Of a DNA stretch of 64,000 nt, positions 27,301 through 42,300 are shown in pieces. A model generated the notes under the pieces. The model saw only the letters and a list, made by a program, of their open reading frames with translations. It had not been told where the DNA came from and did no database searches. The DNA lies in NCBI GenBank assembly GCA_013400975.1, contig WBMZ01010163.1, positions 1 through 64,000 on the forward strand, in the 5' to 3' direction. This DNA is from Atrichornis clamosus. Taxonomy: Eukaryota; Chordata; Aves; Passeriformes; Menuridae. The position numbers were made by a program, and so were the translations under genes. How positions within the stretch are numbered: the first letter of the stretch is position 1; every line of letters starts with the position of its first letter.

Positions 27301-30300
27301 CAAGTAGTCCTAGTTATTTGCAGTAAAGACTTCCTTTATACAGATGAGCAATTAATCTGATACTATCATTTCACATCTCAGAATAATCCACTAGGCATAC
27401 TTTCACTTGTTACATGTCTGTCAATTTCACTTGATTTTATTCTTCACTGTTCATAAAAAGGTCTTTTTATTCCCTCTAAATAACTGTCAATAAAATGTTT
27501 TGAAACACACCTATTTAGAACAAAAATATGCAAAATATACTTTGATTACTCTGTGTTCTTTTACTGATTCTTCCTGGAGTAGCATAATGGACAGAAAGAC
27601 TTTTCTTTCTAAGCATCATGTTTTTATGATTTGATGCTGTCCTTTCTCTTTTAATACTCAATACAGCAAATTATATGAGCACTGCAACTACTAGTGTACC
27701 TACTATTAAACTGAACTGTTTTCAGAAATAGAGCTTTGGCTTTGTCTCCCAGCTACTATTTGAATAAGTGATGGGGAATTCTCTATTAATTGATGCTCTA
27801 CTTTTTTTTCATGTATGTTACTCAAAAATCTGCTCTAAAGTGACAGGGGGTTTTTTTCTGTTGTTCACTTTGTGATGTATAAGTTGCAAAAACTAGATTT
27901 TATACTAAAATTTTTCTCTCACTAGCACTGTTAGCAGAACAGATCCACAGAATTTGTTCTAGTTACACAGATTCCCTCTTAGTTAAACTCCTGACTTCAG
28001 GATCATGAACTGCGAAGTGTACGTTTTCATTATGTATTGTGGGCATAAAATGAAGTGCAAGAAATTCCATTTAAACCTGAAAATAAACATTTTTGCTGGG
28101 ATGATGATCAAACACTGGAAGCAGTTGCCCAGAGAGGTTGTGAAGTTTCCATCCATGGAGGGATTCCTAATTGGACTGGATATAGCCATAGACAACCCTC
28201 CCTAACTGACCATGCTTTGACCAAGTGTTTGTACTAAAACTCCAGAAGTGCCTTCTTACCTCAGTCTGACTTTATGATAATTATCAGCTTCCTGTTAGGA
28301 AATGTATAAACTGTGTTGTTTACACTCAGTCTCTCAGTGACACTGTTTTTGTTTGACTGTTCCAGTTTAGATGATATCTTAGTTGGTGCCCCTCTCTTTA
28401 TGGAACGAGAATTTGAGAGCAAGCCTAAAGAAGTTGGGCAAGTTTATCTGTACCTACAAGAAAGTGCATTCCTCTTCCAAGATGCACAAATTTTGACAGG
28501 CACTGAAGTGTTTGGTAGATTTGGCAGTGCGATCACACACCTTGGAGATCTCAATCAAGACGGATATAATGGTAATTTGTATGTAATGTTGTATATCTCT
28601 GTATAACATTGACATTCAAAATGCCTAAACAGCAAATATTGTGTCCGTGCAGTGCTGAAAAAGGCTTTTTAACATGTAGCTGCCTTTGAAATTCACAAGA
28701 ATTTACACTAATGCTAATGAAACTGATATTGAGAGCCAAATCATGAAAAGCTTAGCAATAAGAGGGCAGTCATATTGACTACAGTGCTATTTTTTTACTG
28801 AATATTAGTATGTTCTTTTGAATAAAAATATTATTTTTGGTTTATGACTATAATAACATTTAATTACTTAGTTAAGATGTTGCATTTGTTTAAAAGCAGA
28901 GTTCTTCTCTCCTCAAATGCTTGGGAGAGTTTGATAATTAAATGAGGCTCAGTACCTGGAGCATTTTGTTGACAGTGAAAGAATTGGGCAAGTGAAGAAG
29001 TACTACTTTGGTATCAGCCTTCCATTGATACTTAGGCACTAAAAGAAGCAGGTGCATAATGGGTTCTTTTTCAAATGCTTATAGCACGTGCACACAATAA
29101 AATATTCGTGTAAGTTAACTAGAAGCCTATGTTCAAGAAAACAGTACAAGTAAATTCACTGCTTGATTACCTGAGATAGCTGGGATGCCTTGAGCCCCTA
29201 GAGTTAGCCTCCTAGACATGGTCAGTAGCACCTTGGTTTTCCCTGCATGCATTTCCTTACTTCTGATTTCCAGGATTTTAGGCATCTTCAAAACGGGCAT
29301 CTCTGCATCTAAAACACCAAGAAGTTTTCCCTGGAGGAGCTGTTTTGCACAGTAGCCTTTAAAATAGTTGGCCCACTAAGGAAAAATTAATGGACTTTTC
29401 TCCTCCTTACCTTGAGGGCTGTTTTTCACAGTGCTCTAGCCACTAAATTCTAGGGCGATGTCCTCATTGTGCGGCTGCTGTGCAAAGGATCAGCCATGTC
29501 AGGAGCCATAGGATTGCACTGGGGTTCAGAGTGCACAAAATATAAATACCATCCTGTGGGTAGAAACCATTGGATTGTGACTGCTGAGAATACCCTCACT
29601 GGGTTGTCCTGGAATCACACCATAGCTGAACCCCATGGTGGAGAATTCCTGTTTTCTACCTGTGAGCAATAGCAGATACCCTCAGCTACTCTGGGCAGAA
29701 AGTGTCAAGTCTCCCTTTTTTCCAGAATTCAGATGAGGCAGGCAGGAGACATTCCTGCTTTTCTCTGTCACTCTATAAAGACTAGGAAGACTCTAGAGCC
29801 AAAGTCTTCTGCTTGAGAACTGAATATGCCAGTCACAGAGCTTTGGTGCACTTCTGCCTTTACAGTGACGCTACAGAGTCCAGGTGTTCCAAGTTCAACA
29901 AAGAAGTCCAGCATCAGCTGGATCAGAACCTAAAAATGAGAGCTTGAAAGCTGTAGATGTGTATCTTCTATTGTTTCCTATTGGCTGGCTCAGCTTGTGC
30001 AGCTGTTGAATCTCAATCTAGATACAATTGTCTCCACATCCCATGCATTGGAACTAAAAAGCACGCTGTGAGTTCTGCTTCTTGGATATGGCACCTCATT
30101 TTTAAGGATTGAAGTGTTTAATTGCATAGTGCCCAATGCCTCCTGTTAAATTCCTGACTCAGTACTATTTCTATTTTTCAATAAGATGATGGCTTGGCAT
30201 AGATGAAAACATGATATTCCATTGTTCTCTTTTACATACTAAAGCACTGGATGTTTGAGGGGGTGAAGTTTTTTGTCCATGTAGAACATTTTATCTGGAA

Positions 30301-33300
30301 AAAAGAAAAGTAGTTTTATTTAACAGCTGCTCCTTATTAACTAGGTGATAGAGAAATCAAGGAAAATTTGTGCCTGTTTAAAAATCTGAAAGTAAAAGCA
30401 GATATTTATTAGATGTTGGTTTATTAAAGCTAATTAACTGCCCCTGGAAATATAGGAGTCCAGTGTGGACTGGCTATTTAGTATAATTCAATAAACTCTT
30501 TGTAGGATTATTTTATAAACTTCTGTCATGAAAGTTTGACACAGAAAAGACACTGCAAACATTTTTGTATGTTTGCCTTAAAACTAGAACACATACAGAA
30601 GTTCATAATGTTGAAGTTCTTGCATGTTTGTAGCAGAAGCCATTTGTGTCTATTTTCCTGCAGGGAGTTAATTTTGAATTGTGTCCATTCTTTTTATTCT
30701 TTTTTTTTTTTTTCTTTTGCACTGCAGACATTGCTATTGGTGCACCATTTGCAGGAGAAGACAGAAGAGGGAAAGTGCTCATTTACAATGGATACAGTAA
30801 TGGGTTAAACACTAACCCTTCCCAGGTTCTCAGTGGAGCCTGGGCCTCACAGTCCATGCCTTCGGGATTTGGCTTCACTCTAAGAGGAGACTCAGATGTA
30901 GACAAGAATGATTACCCAGGTAAGATTTTTCCATTAGAAAGGGAATTTCATACTTCCATTCTCTGGTAAATGCATCATGCCTAAATTATTCCTTTTGAAA
31001 GGCAGAGGTCAGAATGAAGGATAAATATTTCTGGACAGTTCTAGTTTGCTTTCCTGAGAGTTAAAATCAGACAAAACAAATACTCCCTTTCCTGTCAAAA
31101 GACATGATCAGAAAGTCAAGAAAGGGCTTAAATAGTTGTATTAACATAAAACATGTGAAGTTTACAATAAAAAGCTTAACCCTTTCCCCCAACTTCCAAA
31201 AATTGAATGCTCTCAGCTTATTGAACTTGTAAGGTCTCCTTCATCCTGGCATTCTTTCTTAATTAAAAACATGTTGTGTTGTAGAAGAAGGGATTGATTT
31301 GGTTGTGTTGCTAAGTTGTTTTTTGCTGACCAAAGAGACACTGAGCTATATATAGTTAATGACTTTGATTGCATTACAAAAAAGCAGAGAGAATGCAAAT
31401 CGCTTAAAGGCAGATATTTTGTTTGGGCCTTTCTATCCCTTTTATGTTTTCATTTTACTATATGGACACTTCCTTCTTAGGTTACCTTTGATTCTTCCTT
31501 ATGAGTTTACCTGACATGCATTCCCATTTATCAAGTTTGTAACATTAGTTAAGTTTTGCAGGGAAGTGTTTGTTTTTTAAAGAAAATTTTTCCTACCATC
31601 TAAGTAGTCTGAATGTAAGTGTGCTTGTATTTACTCTCTCTCATCTGGAAGCAAATCTGTTCTGTTTCTTTTCATCACGGTTCAGAAGCCTTAGCAAGGG
31701 TGTGTAGTAAAACATCATATTTTGTTATTGTGAAAGGTTTATCCACAGGAAAATGCTAACTGTCTGCGTTTCTCTGACTTACTATGAAATCACTTTTGTT
31801 AGCCTGGGTTATTTCAAGCCTAGAGTTTGTAAAAGTTGTATTATTGTGAAATAAGTGAAAGTGAAAATAGTGATTTTTCAAAGGGACAAAAATAGGTTTT
31901 CTTTTACCTTTTTGTAGTGTATTGTAAAAACCTTGAAAGAAGTGTCTTTCCAAAAGTGGAAGGGAATTTCTGGGCAGGGGTGTTTACAATAGCAATTACA
32001 GTTTTACAAACAGAAAAGCTGACTGCAGAGTAATAAAGTGAGGCTATCACAAGACTGAAGTAAGAGGATCTTTAGCATTTGAGAGAAGAAAGGGCTTTTA
32101 AACACTGGTCTGACTTTTTGTTTGCATATTGTTGATGTTGCTATTAATAGTCTTACATTGTCCATGACTAATGAAGTTCTTTTGGACAACAGAGCTCTTT
32201 ATTAAAGTTTCAGCTTTAAACATTTCCTAAAGCACCCACAAGGCCCCCCAGCAAAACTAAAGAAAACAGGATATTGCATTCCTGACATTGCTAAGATTGA
32301 AAAGATAGAGGGAAGGGAGAGATTCTTTGACTCACATAGGGAAGAAAGAATAGCAGAAGTCTCACTAGTGTATTAGCATACTTTATGTGGAGCATCTTTT
32401 AAGCTAATTTGTGGAAAGTTTGGGTGATGAGTGTTGATCTTTCTAAATGTGTACTGAGGAATTGCTGTAGTTGTGAGTTATTCTGCTTGTCATTGTGGGC
32501 TCCACCATGCATCCTTACCTGCAAAATTTCACATTGTGGTGTCAGCTCACTGTGTGTTAGATAATTTGGTTTTATTACATAAATTACTAATTAAAAAAAA
32601 ATTACCCCAAGGAAAAAACCCACAAAAAAACCCCACCACCCTGCATGTTGTGTAACTAGCTTTTCCCTCCATCCCTCAGTTGAATATCTGAATGAGCAGT
32701 CCACAGTACTGATGAAAATGAGAAGAAGAAAGCCTTACTTTCAGTTAACCACCTCTTCTTTAATGCATGAAGATTTGCAGTACTAAAACAGAGCTATAAA
32801 AACAGTGCGAACATGGCACAGTACTGGCATAAAAATAGAATGCCTTCCTATGGAAAAAAGGGGGGAAAAAAAGAAAGGAAATAATACAGGGAAATGCGAG
32901 CCCAGGACAAACACGCTAGGCAATGAAGTAACTAATCCTTCTTGTGTCAAAGAGCTTTTCTTCTTCACCTCCTGACGGAAATGTCGAAGGACAGCCCTTG
33001 TACAACGAGGAAACGAGGTAGTGAAGTTGGAAGGAATAGGAAGGAAGTTTTATTTAATAGAAACAGAGTCTTGCTGACTATAGAACGTCTAGAAAACTAG
33101 CTTTTCATTCTCACTTCCCAAACTATTGTTTGTGCCTGTGATTCAAATGGAGTTGTGAAAGATCAGGGGAAAAAAATGACAAAAAATTTAATTTTAAGTT
33201 TTCTAATGTGTATATTCTAAATGCAACCATTTTATAAAAGAAAAACATAATAAAAGAAATTATACTGACATCACTCTCAGAAGTTCTGTTCTGTTCTCAG

Positions 33301-36300
33301 AAGTTCTGGACTGGGAGATGAGAGACAGCTGTAATGTCTGGCTGCAGGTAAAAATATGCATTGCCACTGTCTAAGGTGATGAGATTCTCCAAGCAAGAAG
33401 CTCTTCCATGGCTAGAGTTCAAGTGTTGAGGACTGACTTCTATAACTGTGCTTGTATCATTTACTCAAACCCTTGTGCCTGACATTGTTCATAAGGCAGG
33501 CATATCCATGCTAGGAAATGGGAGGCTAAAACATGAGAGTTACTCTGCCATTTCATTTCTAATGCACTGTGTAACATTTTCAGAGCTTCTAGGGTTCAGA
33601 CCTTCTTTAAAACAGACCATGTATTAAAGTTTTTGGAGCAAATCACTGACCTGGAGGCCAGAAGGTACCACCTGTTTGTACAGCTTCTTATCACAGACCA
33701 CTGAGCTTCATCCTGGGCTCGCTGTACTGAGCCCAGGAACCAGTGCTCTTCGATTCAAATTGGGGAATACAGTTCCTAGAAAGAGAGGGTGAATCACAGT
33801 CAAATTTTTCTCCCATTGGACAAAGATTCAATCCCCTCTTGGCTGGTAGTTCAATTCAGGCTGAGATCTACACATGAGCCTTCTGGAGAAGAGCAGCCAT
33901 TTGGTACAGGAAGTAATATCTTTCTTCATCCAAATGCCAGTATAAGCTCAGGAATAGAGAAGGAAATAGGGAGCAGATGAAGGCTCCCTGATACTTAACA
34001 TTGTTCAAATCCCCAAGCTTTCTTGTGGATGGAGTGGTTTCTCCTTCCTCCTCTCCTGCAACTCCTGGCTACTAAAGGGAGAGAGTCCCCCTGCTACTTT
34101 CTGCTTTTCTTTAGGAAAGGCAGAGAAAGAGCCTCTTGTCCCCCATGACCCCAGTTGTATAATAAAGTTGGGAGAAAACTGATCACAGACAGCTTTAATG
34201 GAGTAGCAGAGCAGGCAGGGAAAAATATAATACAGCCATACTGATGAAATACCTGTCTAGCACCATAGCATGTTTCCAACAGCAGTGGCCAACAATAGAT
34301 ACGCAGGGTACAGCTGTTGTGATATTCCCCAGAGTATTCACCCGGCATTAACCAGCTCGCGTATCAAGGTGGCCCTAAGTCAGAAATCCCCAAAAGTAAT
34401 ATCCCTTGACAGATGTTCCTTCTATGAATTTGACCAATCAGTTGTAGAATTTGTGCAAACTACTGCCACGTGCAGCATATGTCAAGGGACCCCACAGCCC
34501 AGCTGAAGGTTCTGTGAAGAATTAATTCTTCTCACTGTGTCCCATTCAAGTCTTGTATGTTCCATTGGACAGTTTCTTCAGATGTACCCTATTTTTTATT
34601 CTGAAGAGACAGTGAACAATTCTGCAGTCCACTCTTATTTTACAGACTTCTGCCATACTCCCTCCCTCAGCCATGTGTTTGAGCAATCCTGTGGAAGGAA
34701 CCCAAATATATTTAATTGTTCCTTGTGCAGTGGAGAATGGCACACCAGTCCTGATGTACCAGATGACAATTCAGTCTTGCCACCACTGCTGCCTCTTCTC
34801 CTCTCCTTAATATATTTTTATGTACAGAGTATATAATAATAATAATATGTATTATTAACTAATAATTTATTACTTACATCTGAGTAAAGTATTGCTTCCA
34901 ATAAAGATTTTACCATTGACCTGGGTTTCAAACTTAGACAACATAAAAAAAGAGCTATATCTTCTCTACTGAGAAGAGAATCAGAATAGTACTTGACAAA
35001 ACAATAATCCCAAATATTTTTCATTGGTCTCCAAGACTATGTTTGTGCAAGAAAACAAAATGAGCCAGAAACCGCGGTCTGACCCTGAGGCTGTGTGGAA
35101 CAGCCCAGCTCACTATAATCAGATGAAACCCTCCTGACCACTGAAACAGGATGGCCATACCCTAATTGCCTTTTGGGAAAGGTCTTTGGCCCAGGCAATT
35201 CCCCAGATCTTTCCTGGCTACTATGCGGGAGAGTACTAATTTGCACACACTAAAATCACAGCTGAATCTGTACTAACAATACAAAAATATGGACAGTACC
35301 AACACAGTGCTCAGGCTCATGCCCTGCCTTTATTGCACAAGCACAGGATACAGACAGCTGAATGACTAGCTACTCAACCTTGTACCTAGAAATGGAACTT
35401 TCTCTCGTGGGGTCAGCATGCAGACAGAACCGCTTTTCCTTCTCGTTAGCAGTCCTGTCAGTGTCATGACCGTGTCTTCAGCTGTCCTGGCAGAGATGTT
35501 ATCACTGTAACAGTAATAGACCTCTACTCTCAGCACTGTGAAAATACAGAGATTTTTTCAACAGGGAAGACTGAGTTTTTGTTACTAAGCACAATCTTTG
35601 GTTTACGTCTCCACAGCTTTCCAGGGAAGGAGTTCTGTAAATTGTGTCATACTTACAGACACTCCAGATGTTATGTAACCAGAGCTGTTTCTTTATCAAC
35701 ACAGACAGGGGTGATAATATGGTAGTCTCTGCTTTGCAGGCTTGGAGGTAGTGGGAAACTTTCAACCCTGGGAAGTAGCAGAAGCAGAAAACTGTGCTGA
35801 TTATCCTAATAGCTGTGTTGCTCTAAAGACATGCAACTGCCCTCTCTCTGTGCTGGTGCTGAACACCTTCAGCCCTGAACAGAGTGCTCTTCCTCACCTA
35901 GCAGGATTGCAATGCCAAACAGGGGTGATGGTGGTAATGAAGGGATGGATGCTCCTTTCTCTGTAGTCATGTAAGAGGCAGAACCTGGTTAAACGTTATA
36001 GTCAGATAAGACTAGTAAAAGGAAGCAGATTAAGCATAGCAGTCAGATAGATTGTGCCAAGCCAGCTCTGTGCTTTTTCATGTGACTCTTCAGGGGAGCA
36101 AACAATGTGCAGCTTTCCCAGTCTTCCAAGCATGACACTGACAAGCTGAGTACCATACTTACCTGAGATACTCAGTATCTCTCCAGTACACATGTACCCA
36201 GTATTTGAAGGAAAAGACCAATTAATTGTTTTAAGGTTCATCTACAGTATTAAATTAAATATGCTGTCTTTTGTTCTGAACTGTCACTGAGCACTCCTTG

Positions 36301-39300
36301 TACACACTATCACACTCTTTTTTCCAAGAGGGTTGCTGCATGCTCATTTTTGGAGTCTAATAATTGGCATGGGCCAACTGCTTTAGGGCCATTCTAATGA
36401 CACCACTGCAGACAGCACAGGTGTAGCACACAGGCACATTGTCTGCCACTAATTTACTAACACTGACATAATTGTAACGTCTTTCAGCAGATGATCCATT
36501 TCACTGTTTTCTGACAACTCATGTTCTAAGGTCATATTCAAAGGCGAGGATCTCTTCTGCTGCAATAGTAAATACTGACTGAATGCCATTCATTTGGGTT
36601 TACATGTAAAAAAGTAAATGGGTTTAAAGAAATAAAGGAGGTGAAGGGAGTGAAAAAATGTAAAAGAAGGGCTTTTCCCATCAGCTTACGTGCAAATACA
36701 GTGGTAGTCGGTGTTCTGTGCTGCTGTTTTCAGTGCTGAGGTTAGGACAAGGCAAAGCAACATTGTGCTGTGTTTGAGGCCATACTGGTGAGGCCTGTAA
36801 CACACTTCATATAACCATGGGATTCTCTGTAACAGCAGCCTTGCAAGGTTTGCATAAAAATATTCTGAAATACCTGCCTCAGTGCCATCTTCCTGCCCAT
36901 CTTCTATGCTGGGGTATCTGGGCTGCACAATGGTAATTGTCAAGACAGGTTCCACTGTCCTGTAAATCTGGGGCTTTTAGGGCCCCTTTGCTCCATCCTG
37001 AGCTTTATGTGTCATCAAGGCCTGAAGCAAGGAATGAAGCAAAGGCATGCATTTTGAATTATGGTTTATTTTATTTGTAATTTTATTTGTCTTTTTCTAT
37101 TAGCATAGTTCAATTTTCATAGAAACAAAAGAAATCCATTAATCTGTTTAATGGGAAAGAAATTTGTTTCTTTTGGCTTCTGGGCATCTGTTCAAAGCTG
37201 GTCCCCACTGAGTGCTTGGAGTCTCTGATTATATAGGTGATGTTGCCACACTTCCAGCTGGTTCATCTATCTGTACAGGGCTCAGGCATTTGGAGGCTGT
37301 AAGGTTTCCACCCTCACATTTCAGCACATGTTCAGTCACTTGATGACTGATTATAGTGGAGCAAATAGTTTATAATGAATAACTTACTCAACTCATTAAA
37401 CTTGCTTTCTTCTTGTGGCATATCCTCTCGTAGACTGTGGTTTCTTCAAATGTGTTTGTGAATCAGGATGATTTAACCAGTTTCTTTTAACAGTGTGGGT
37501 TGATTCAGAGCAGTGCTTTGGATGAACTTGCTATTCAAAGACTGTTGCTTAGTTAGTTAATTGCTCAAATAAGTAATGCACTATTGTTTCTGCTCCCCAC
37601 CTATTTAGATGCTTGTGTAAGTCTTCATTAACTTAGAGAGTCGTTCTGGAGTCAGTGCCACTGAAATTTCATCTTCAAGGTATCCCACTTTAGCACAAAC
37701 ACAGCTGTTGGCCTGTTCTTTTGGTTGTTCCTTTTAGTCAAGCCTTTGTCAGAACAGAGAAATGTATAAAGGCATCTCCATGCCTTGTTTTTCTGGACTC
37801 GGTTATTATCTTAAGAATATCATGTAGTTAATATCAGATTACTCTAGAAACATTTTAATAAGGAAATGAGTGTGATAAAATGACAACATTTTCTCAGAAC
37901 TTTCGTAATCCAGTCTAATCTTAATAAAATTGGAGTATTTAACAGTTCTATCTGCTGAGTACATTAACTCAAGCAGCAGGAAGAAAATCCTCACATTTTT
38001 TTCTGAGAGGGGAGGGTTCTTCAGATTCATAATTTTTTTTGCGAACAATAGGCATTGTGCCAACAATATCACAAATAGGAATCCAGTGATGATTAAGTTA
38101 TGAAGTTGGTCCAGGAGATTTATGGAAGACAAACAAATTAAATCAATAAGCTGCATCTGCTCTGGTAAGACAGGACTGCTGTCTGTGGGAGCCAGAACTA
38201 CAGCTTGGGTTCTGCCAGCAAATGCAGAAAAGCTGAAGTGCTTCTCCCAGCTAATTATTTTTTCACATGAATAATCAGTCAAAAATGTAGTGACAAGCCA
38301 AGAATTGCCTACAAATATTGATTTTATGGCAAATTATTATCCGTGTAATTTATAGGTATGTGTTTCTAAAATTCTTCACAATATTCAATGAAATCACAGT
38401 ATTGTGCCTAATAAGAGTAAAGCAATTTATCCCAGTAAGTAGTGTTTTACTGAAGTGAGAAAGCATTAACTGTTCTCTTTAGGATCTTTTTGTAATATAA
38501 TGAATAATACTGTTGTATTGTGAAAGACATTCATTCAGACAAAAGGGAAGCACTGATATGAATTAGCCTTAGTTGTTATCCATAACAGACCTGATCCCAC
38601 AATGGTTGAAAAACAGAGAAGGATCGAGGCAGTTGAGACTCGTAGGACTGGAAGAAAGTGATCTGTTTTGAGTGGTGGCTGTTTGTAGTATTTAACTAAA
38701 ATTCTAAAGTAAAGCTGACTGAGCTGGACAGTCCTGTGTCCTTTACAATGGTCAAGCCTGAAGTGATGGCCATTTACAGGAAATTTTAATCTGGACCTTT
38801 CCTACCAAGATTTGGGGGTGTACTGCACACTGAAATCCTAAAAACCAAGGAGAAATGTGATCATGGGCCTTTTTGGCACCTGATCTGCTGAGGAAAATAA
38901 AAAACCAAAAGGCTCACAAAGATTTTTTAACAGCGTATAGTTAGGCGGTTTTCTCACTCACTTTTACAAAATTTCCATTAGCACCTGAACTCAGATAGAA
39001 TCTAATTGTTTTCCAGTCCCTTTTTATACTATGCAATTAAACTGACAGACTACACAATGTTATGCTTAAAGCTGTCAGCAAATCATTCTGAGTCCCCAAA
39101 GTTAACACTTTCTTGCCTGTATCCTGGTAGAGTTGCAGTGGGTGAATGACTCAGCTGTCGCTTCATTTTTGGGTTTCTGACAAGTGAGGTGTGTGCCAGT
39201 TATGTAGTTGTTCACTGGTTGTTTCTCTTGGCCACTGACCCCCATGTAGCAATATGAGATACCATGTCTTGGCAATTTCTCATGGCATTGCTGGACAGAC

Positions 39301-42300
39301 TCCAGCCAAGTGTGGTTTGCTGAGCATGATGCATGTTCCTCCCTGCTCAGACTTCCTGAGGCTGCACCTCTCATTGAGAATGGAGATGTCCTTTAAAAAT
39401 ACCAGGGGATCAAAGAATTTTCTCAAGTTAATAAAGGAATATGTCTTGTTGAGACTGGAAGTATGACTTTGTTGTCTTTCTACTTCCTTCATTTGATTGA
39501 AGGCTTAGTGAGCATCATGGCAAGTTTCTGCGCTTTACAGTGTTTCAGGTCTGGCACAGGCACATGGCAGAAGGTGCAGGTAAATAGACCAGCTTACAAA
39601 ATCCAGTGTGCCTTTCAGTGCCATCTCCTTAACTTCTTATGATAATTTTATCTCAGAAAATAAGTGTTCTACACCAGACAGCATCTTGCAACCCTTCTCT
39701 TTAGAGCAAAGTAAAATTTGAAATAAGCATTAGGATTGTTTAACTTTGCGCAGTGTCCCTTGACTTCAGTTAAATGCATGCCAAAGACACTTGTTTCAGC
39801 ATTAAACTCTGTGAATTCCACCAGTTGGGACTTTAATGCATACAACCCACATGGTGTGTTGAAATGGAAGTTAAAAATTCCTATGGAGTCACTCTGTGCT
39901 TCCTTTCTTGATTTTTGCAGTGTGGTTGTGACACCACAGCTCATTTACTCCTCAGCAGCAATGAGGCAGAAGCACACGGGTGCTGCCACCAACCCCTCCT
40001 TACAGGTCTCACTTCTCTGAAGGGGAGCAGCTGAGAGAGAATTTTCTCAAAGAGACAACAAAGGCAAAGTGATCATTTAACCAAAACAATGAGGTCCTTC
40101 GTCATCCTGGAAATAAGAACTATGAGAAGAGAAAAACTGAAGGAGATTTTGTGATTCTCATACTTCTCCTTTTTGTTTTTCTCTTTATGTTTTAATCACA
40201 CATTTTAATCTGAACTTGAAAAAAATCCTCACTAATGCACAGGAGTAAAGGTTTTCATATACTTTTCTTCAGGCTCTGTTTGGAAGGGTTATAAGGAGTT
40301 ACACTGGGTTTTTTTAAGCTGGCTTTTTTTGCTGTGTAATTGCTTGTTTAAGCCTTGTTTTTCAGCTAGTGACCTTTGCATCAGTGACATTGCATGCGTA
40401 GCATTAACAAGAATTAATAAAGAAAACTACTCTCTGTTTTTAGGAGGGGAAAGTTGCCAAAATTCAGATTATTTAGACAGCTCATGCATTTTTTTAATAG
40501 AAATGATTAGTAACTTTTCTTCTGCTGAACACACAACAAATTCAAAACTTCTGCTTATAAAATTCTCTGATCGGATATGTATCGTATATGTAATCTCATG
40601 CATTCATATCAACATCAAAAATTGTTTTTTCCAATGATGGGTATGGGAGTTGCACTCTACAGAGCAATGAAAGAAAGAAGAGTGAAACTACTGCTATGTA
40701 ACAGAACAAGAAAAAGCAAAGAAAAATCCCTAATTAATCGTCCAGTGAATGCTCTGCTTGAATATATAATCACATTGTCCTTACATTAGATTGTAGAAGT
40801 CACTACTAGGTATATATATGTTTTATTTTTTGCACAGTCATTCTTAATTCCACTTTCTCAGCTGAGTAGTTTCACACAGTCAAGGTCTTTGGGTCAAGAA
40901 TAAGCATGGCTTAGACCAGACAATAAAGGACATGTCAAGGTTAAAGTCAGAATTTACGAGCAAGAGCAGGATGAGCACAGTCCTGGCTGCCCTTAAAGTT
41001 AGCTCAAATAGGGCTTTAGTGGTGGTGCCATGATTGAGGATTCTCACCTTATTTGCTGTGTCTCCAAACCTGGCTGAGGTAGCAGTGCCAAAAGTCTGCT
41101 CATGAAAAAACAGTCTTTTTGTGGCTGAGGCCTGGCCTTGCTCCTCTAGACACATCACCCTCTGTCTTCAAATTAGCTGGGCTCTGTCCCAAAAAATCAG
41201 GATTTAACCATTAAGAGATGTACAAAATCCTCTTTAATATTTGGGAATGCCAGGATAGAAGGCACCTAAGTCTTCACAGCAGTGCATATTGAAAGTACAT
41301 TCTCTTGCACCAGTGAGGCCAACTGTAGCTGACAGACTCATTCTTTTCGCCTTCAGATTCCAGCAGACTACATTTTATTAAGCTTACACAAGTTGTGTGT
41401 TTAACCTTTCTTTTTTAATGAAAGAGCAGATTATGAAATCGTAACTAGACCAGGATCTCAAGAAGTCTTGGATATCTACCTATTTTGTCTCCACTATAAC
41501 ATAGCCCTGAAACCTTTTGAGTTATCAAGTCTGGTATGAAACAGTACATATCCTAAGCCAAGTCTGTTATAGAATTCATAAAGAGAATCCATCCGGGAAG
41601 AGCAGAACGGAAACCCTTTCCATCTTGTCTTTCACTTTCTGTTCATAACATAATGTTTCTTTTTCCTTAAAAAACAAGAAACAGAAAATAACCCTCCACC
41701 AAACAGAAAACCCACAAAACCCCTCAAACCCAAGCAAAAAAAAAGTCAGCAAAGTATTAAATCTTTGGGGGGGATTTACTGTGGGTGCTGCTATCAGCAA
41801 GCTGCCAGAAAAGTTCTGCCTTGTGCCTGGTGCAGCCTTCATGGTGATGGCTTTGTCTCAGTCAGTTGTTTATTTAAGAGGAAAACATCTTTAGGATTTG
41901 GTACTGTGTGCAACTTGTCTATAAAAGCTGCTAATGAAAACGACTCACAAATGTCCCAAAAAGGAGATAAAAACACTTATTTTCTTCTGCTATTTAAAGT
42001 GTTCCTGACCCTGAAACATATTTCTCTAAGGTCAATGAAATTAGAAAAATGTAAATGTTGTACAAAAAGAGAATCAGACCCATAAACTCTCCATGTCTGC
42101 TCCTATTAGGACATTAATCCGTGGAATTCATTGTAGGACTGGCTGTTGCCCATGTGAAGTACTTGTTTAAACTTGTGAAATCCTGACCATCTGAAAGACG
42201 GAGCAGCACTAGAAAACACTGCCAGCCCTGAACCAAACCCATCCAGCTAATTAACATCAAAGCTTTGTATTTGCATCATACTCAATGACTTCAGTGCTTT

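Larger units (their letters stand above)
22954..28365 (+). other. ITGA8: Intron 11 (5.4 kb, phase 2)
   Basis: Donor GTAGGT, acceptor TTGACTGTTCCAG. AT-rich. It contains a CA-rich simple repeat at 25518-25539, a T-run at about 25153-25166 and a CR1 scrap at about 28105-28277, less than 100 bp before exon 12. Other open frames here are short and unrecognised. Confidence 0.9.

Noticed and set aside
33275..33308. TCTCAGAAGTTCTG direct repeat (33275 and 33295) as a target-site duplication
   Set aside because: Only 20 bp separate the starts, leaving no room for an inserted element; it is a simple local duplication.
40329..40637. 102-codon plus-strand frame in intron 13
   Set aside because: Composition follows the surrounding AT-rich intron and no homology is visible. 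Length is within chance.
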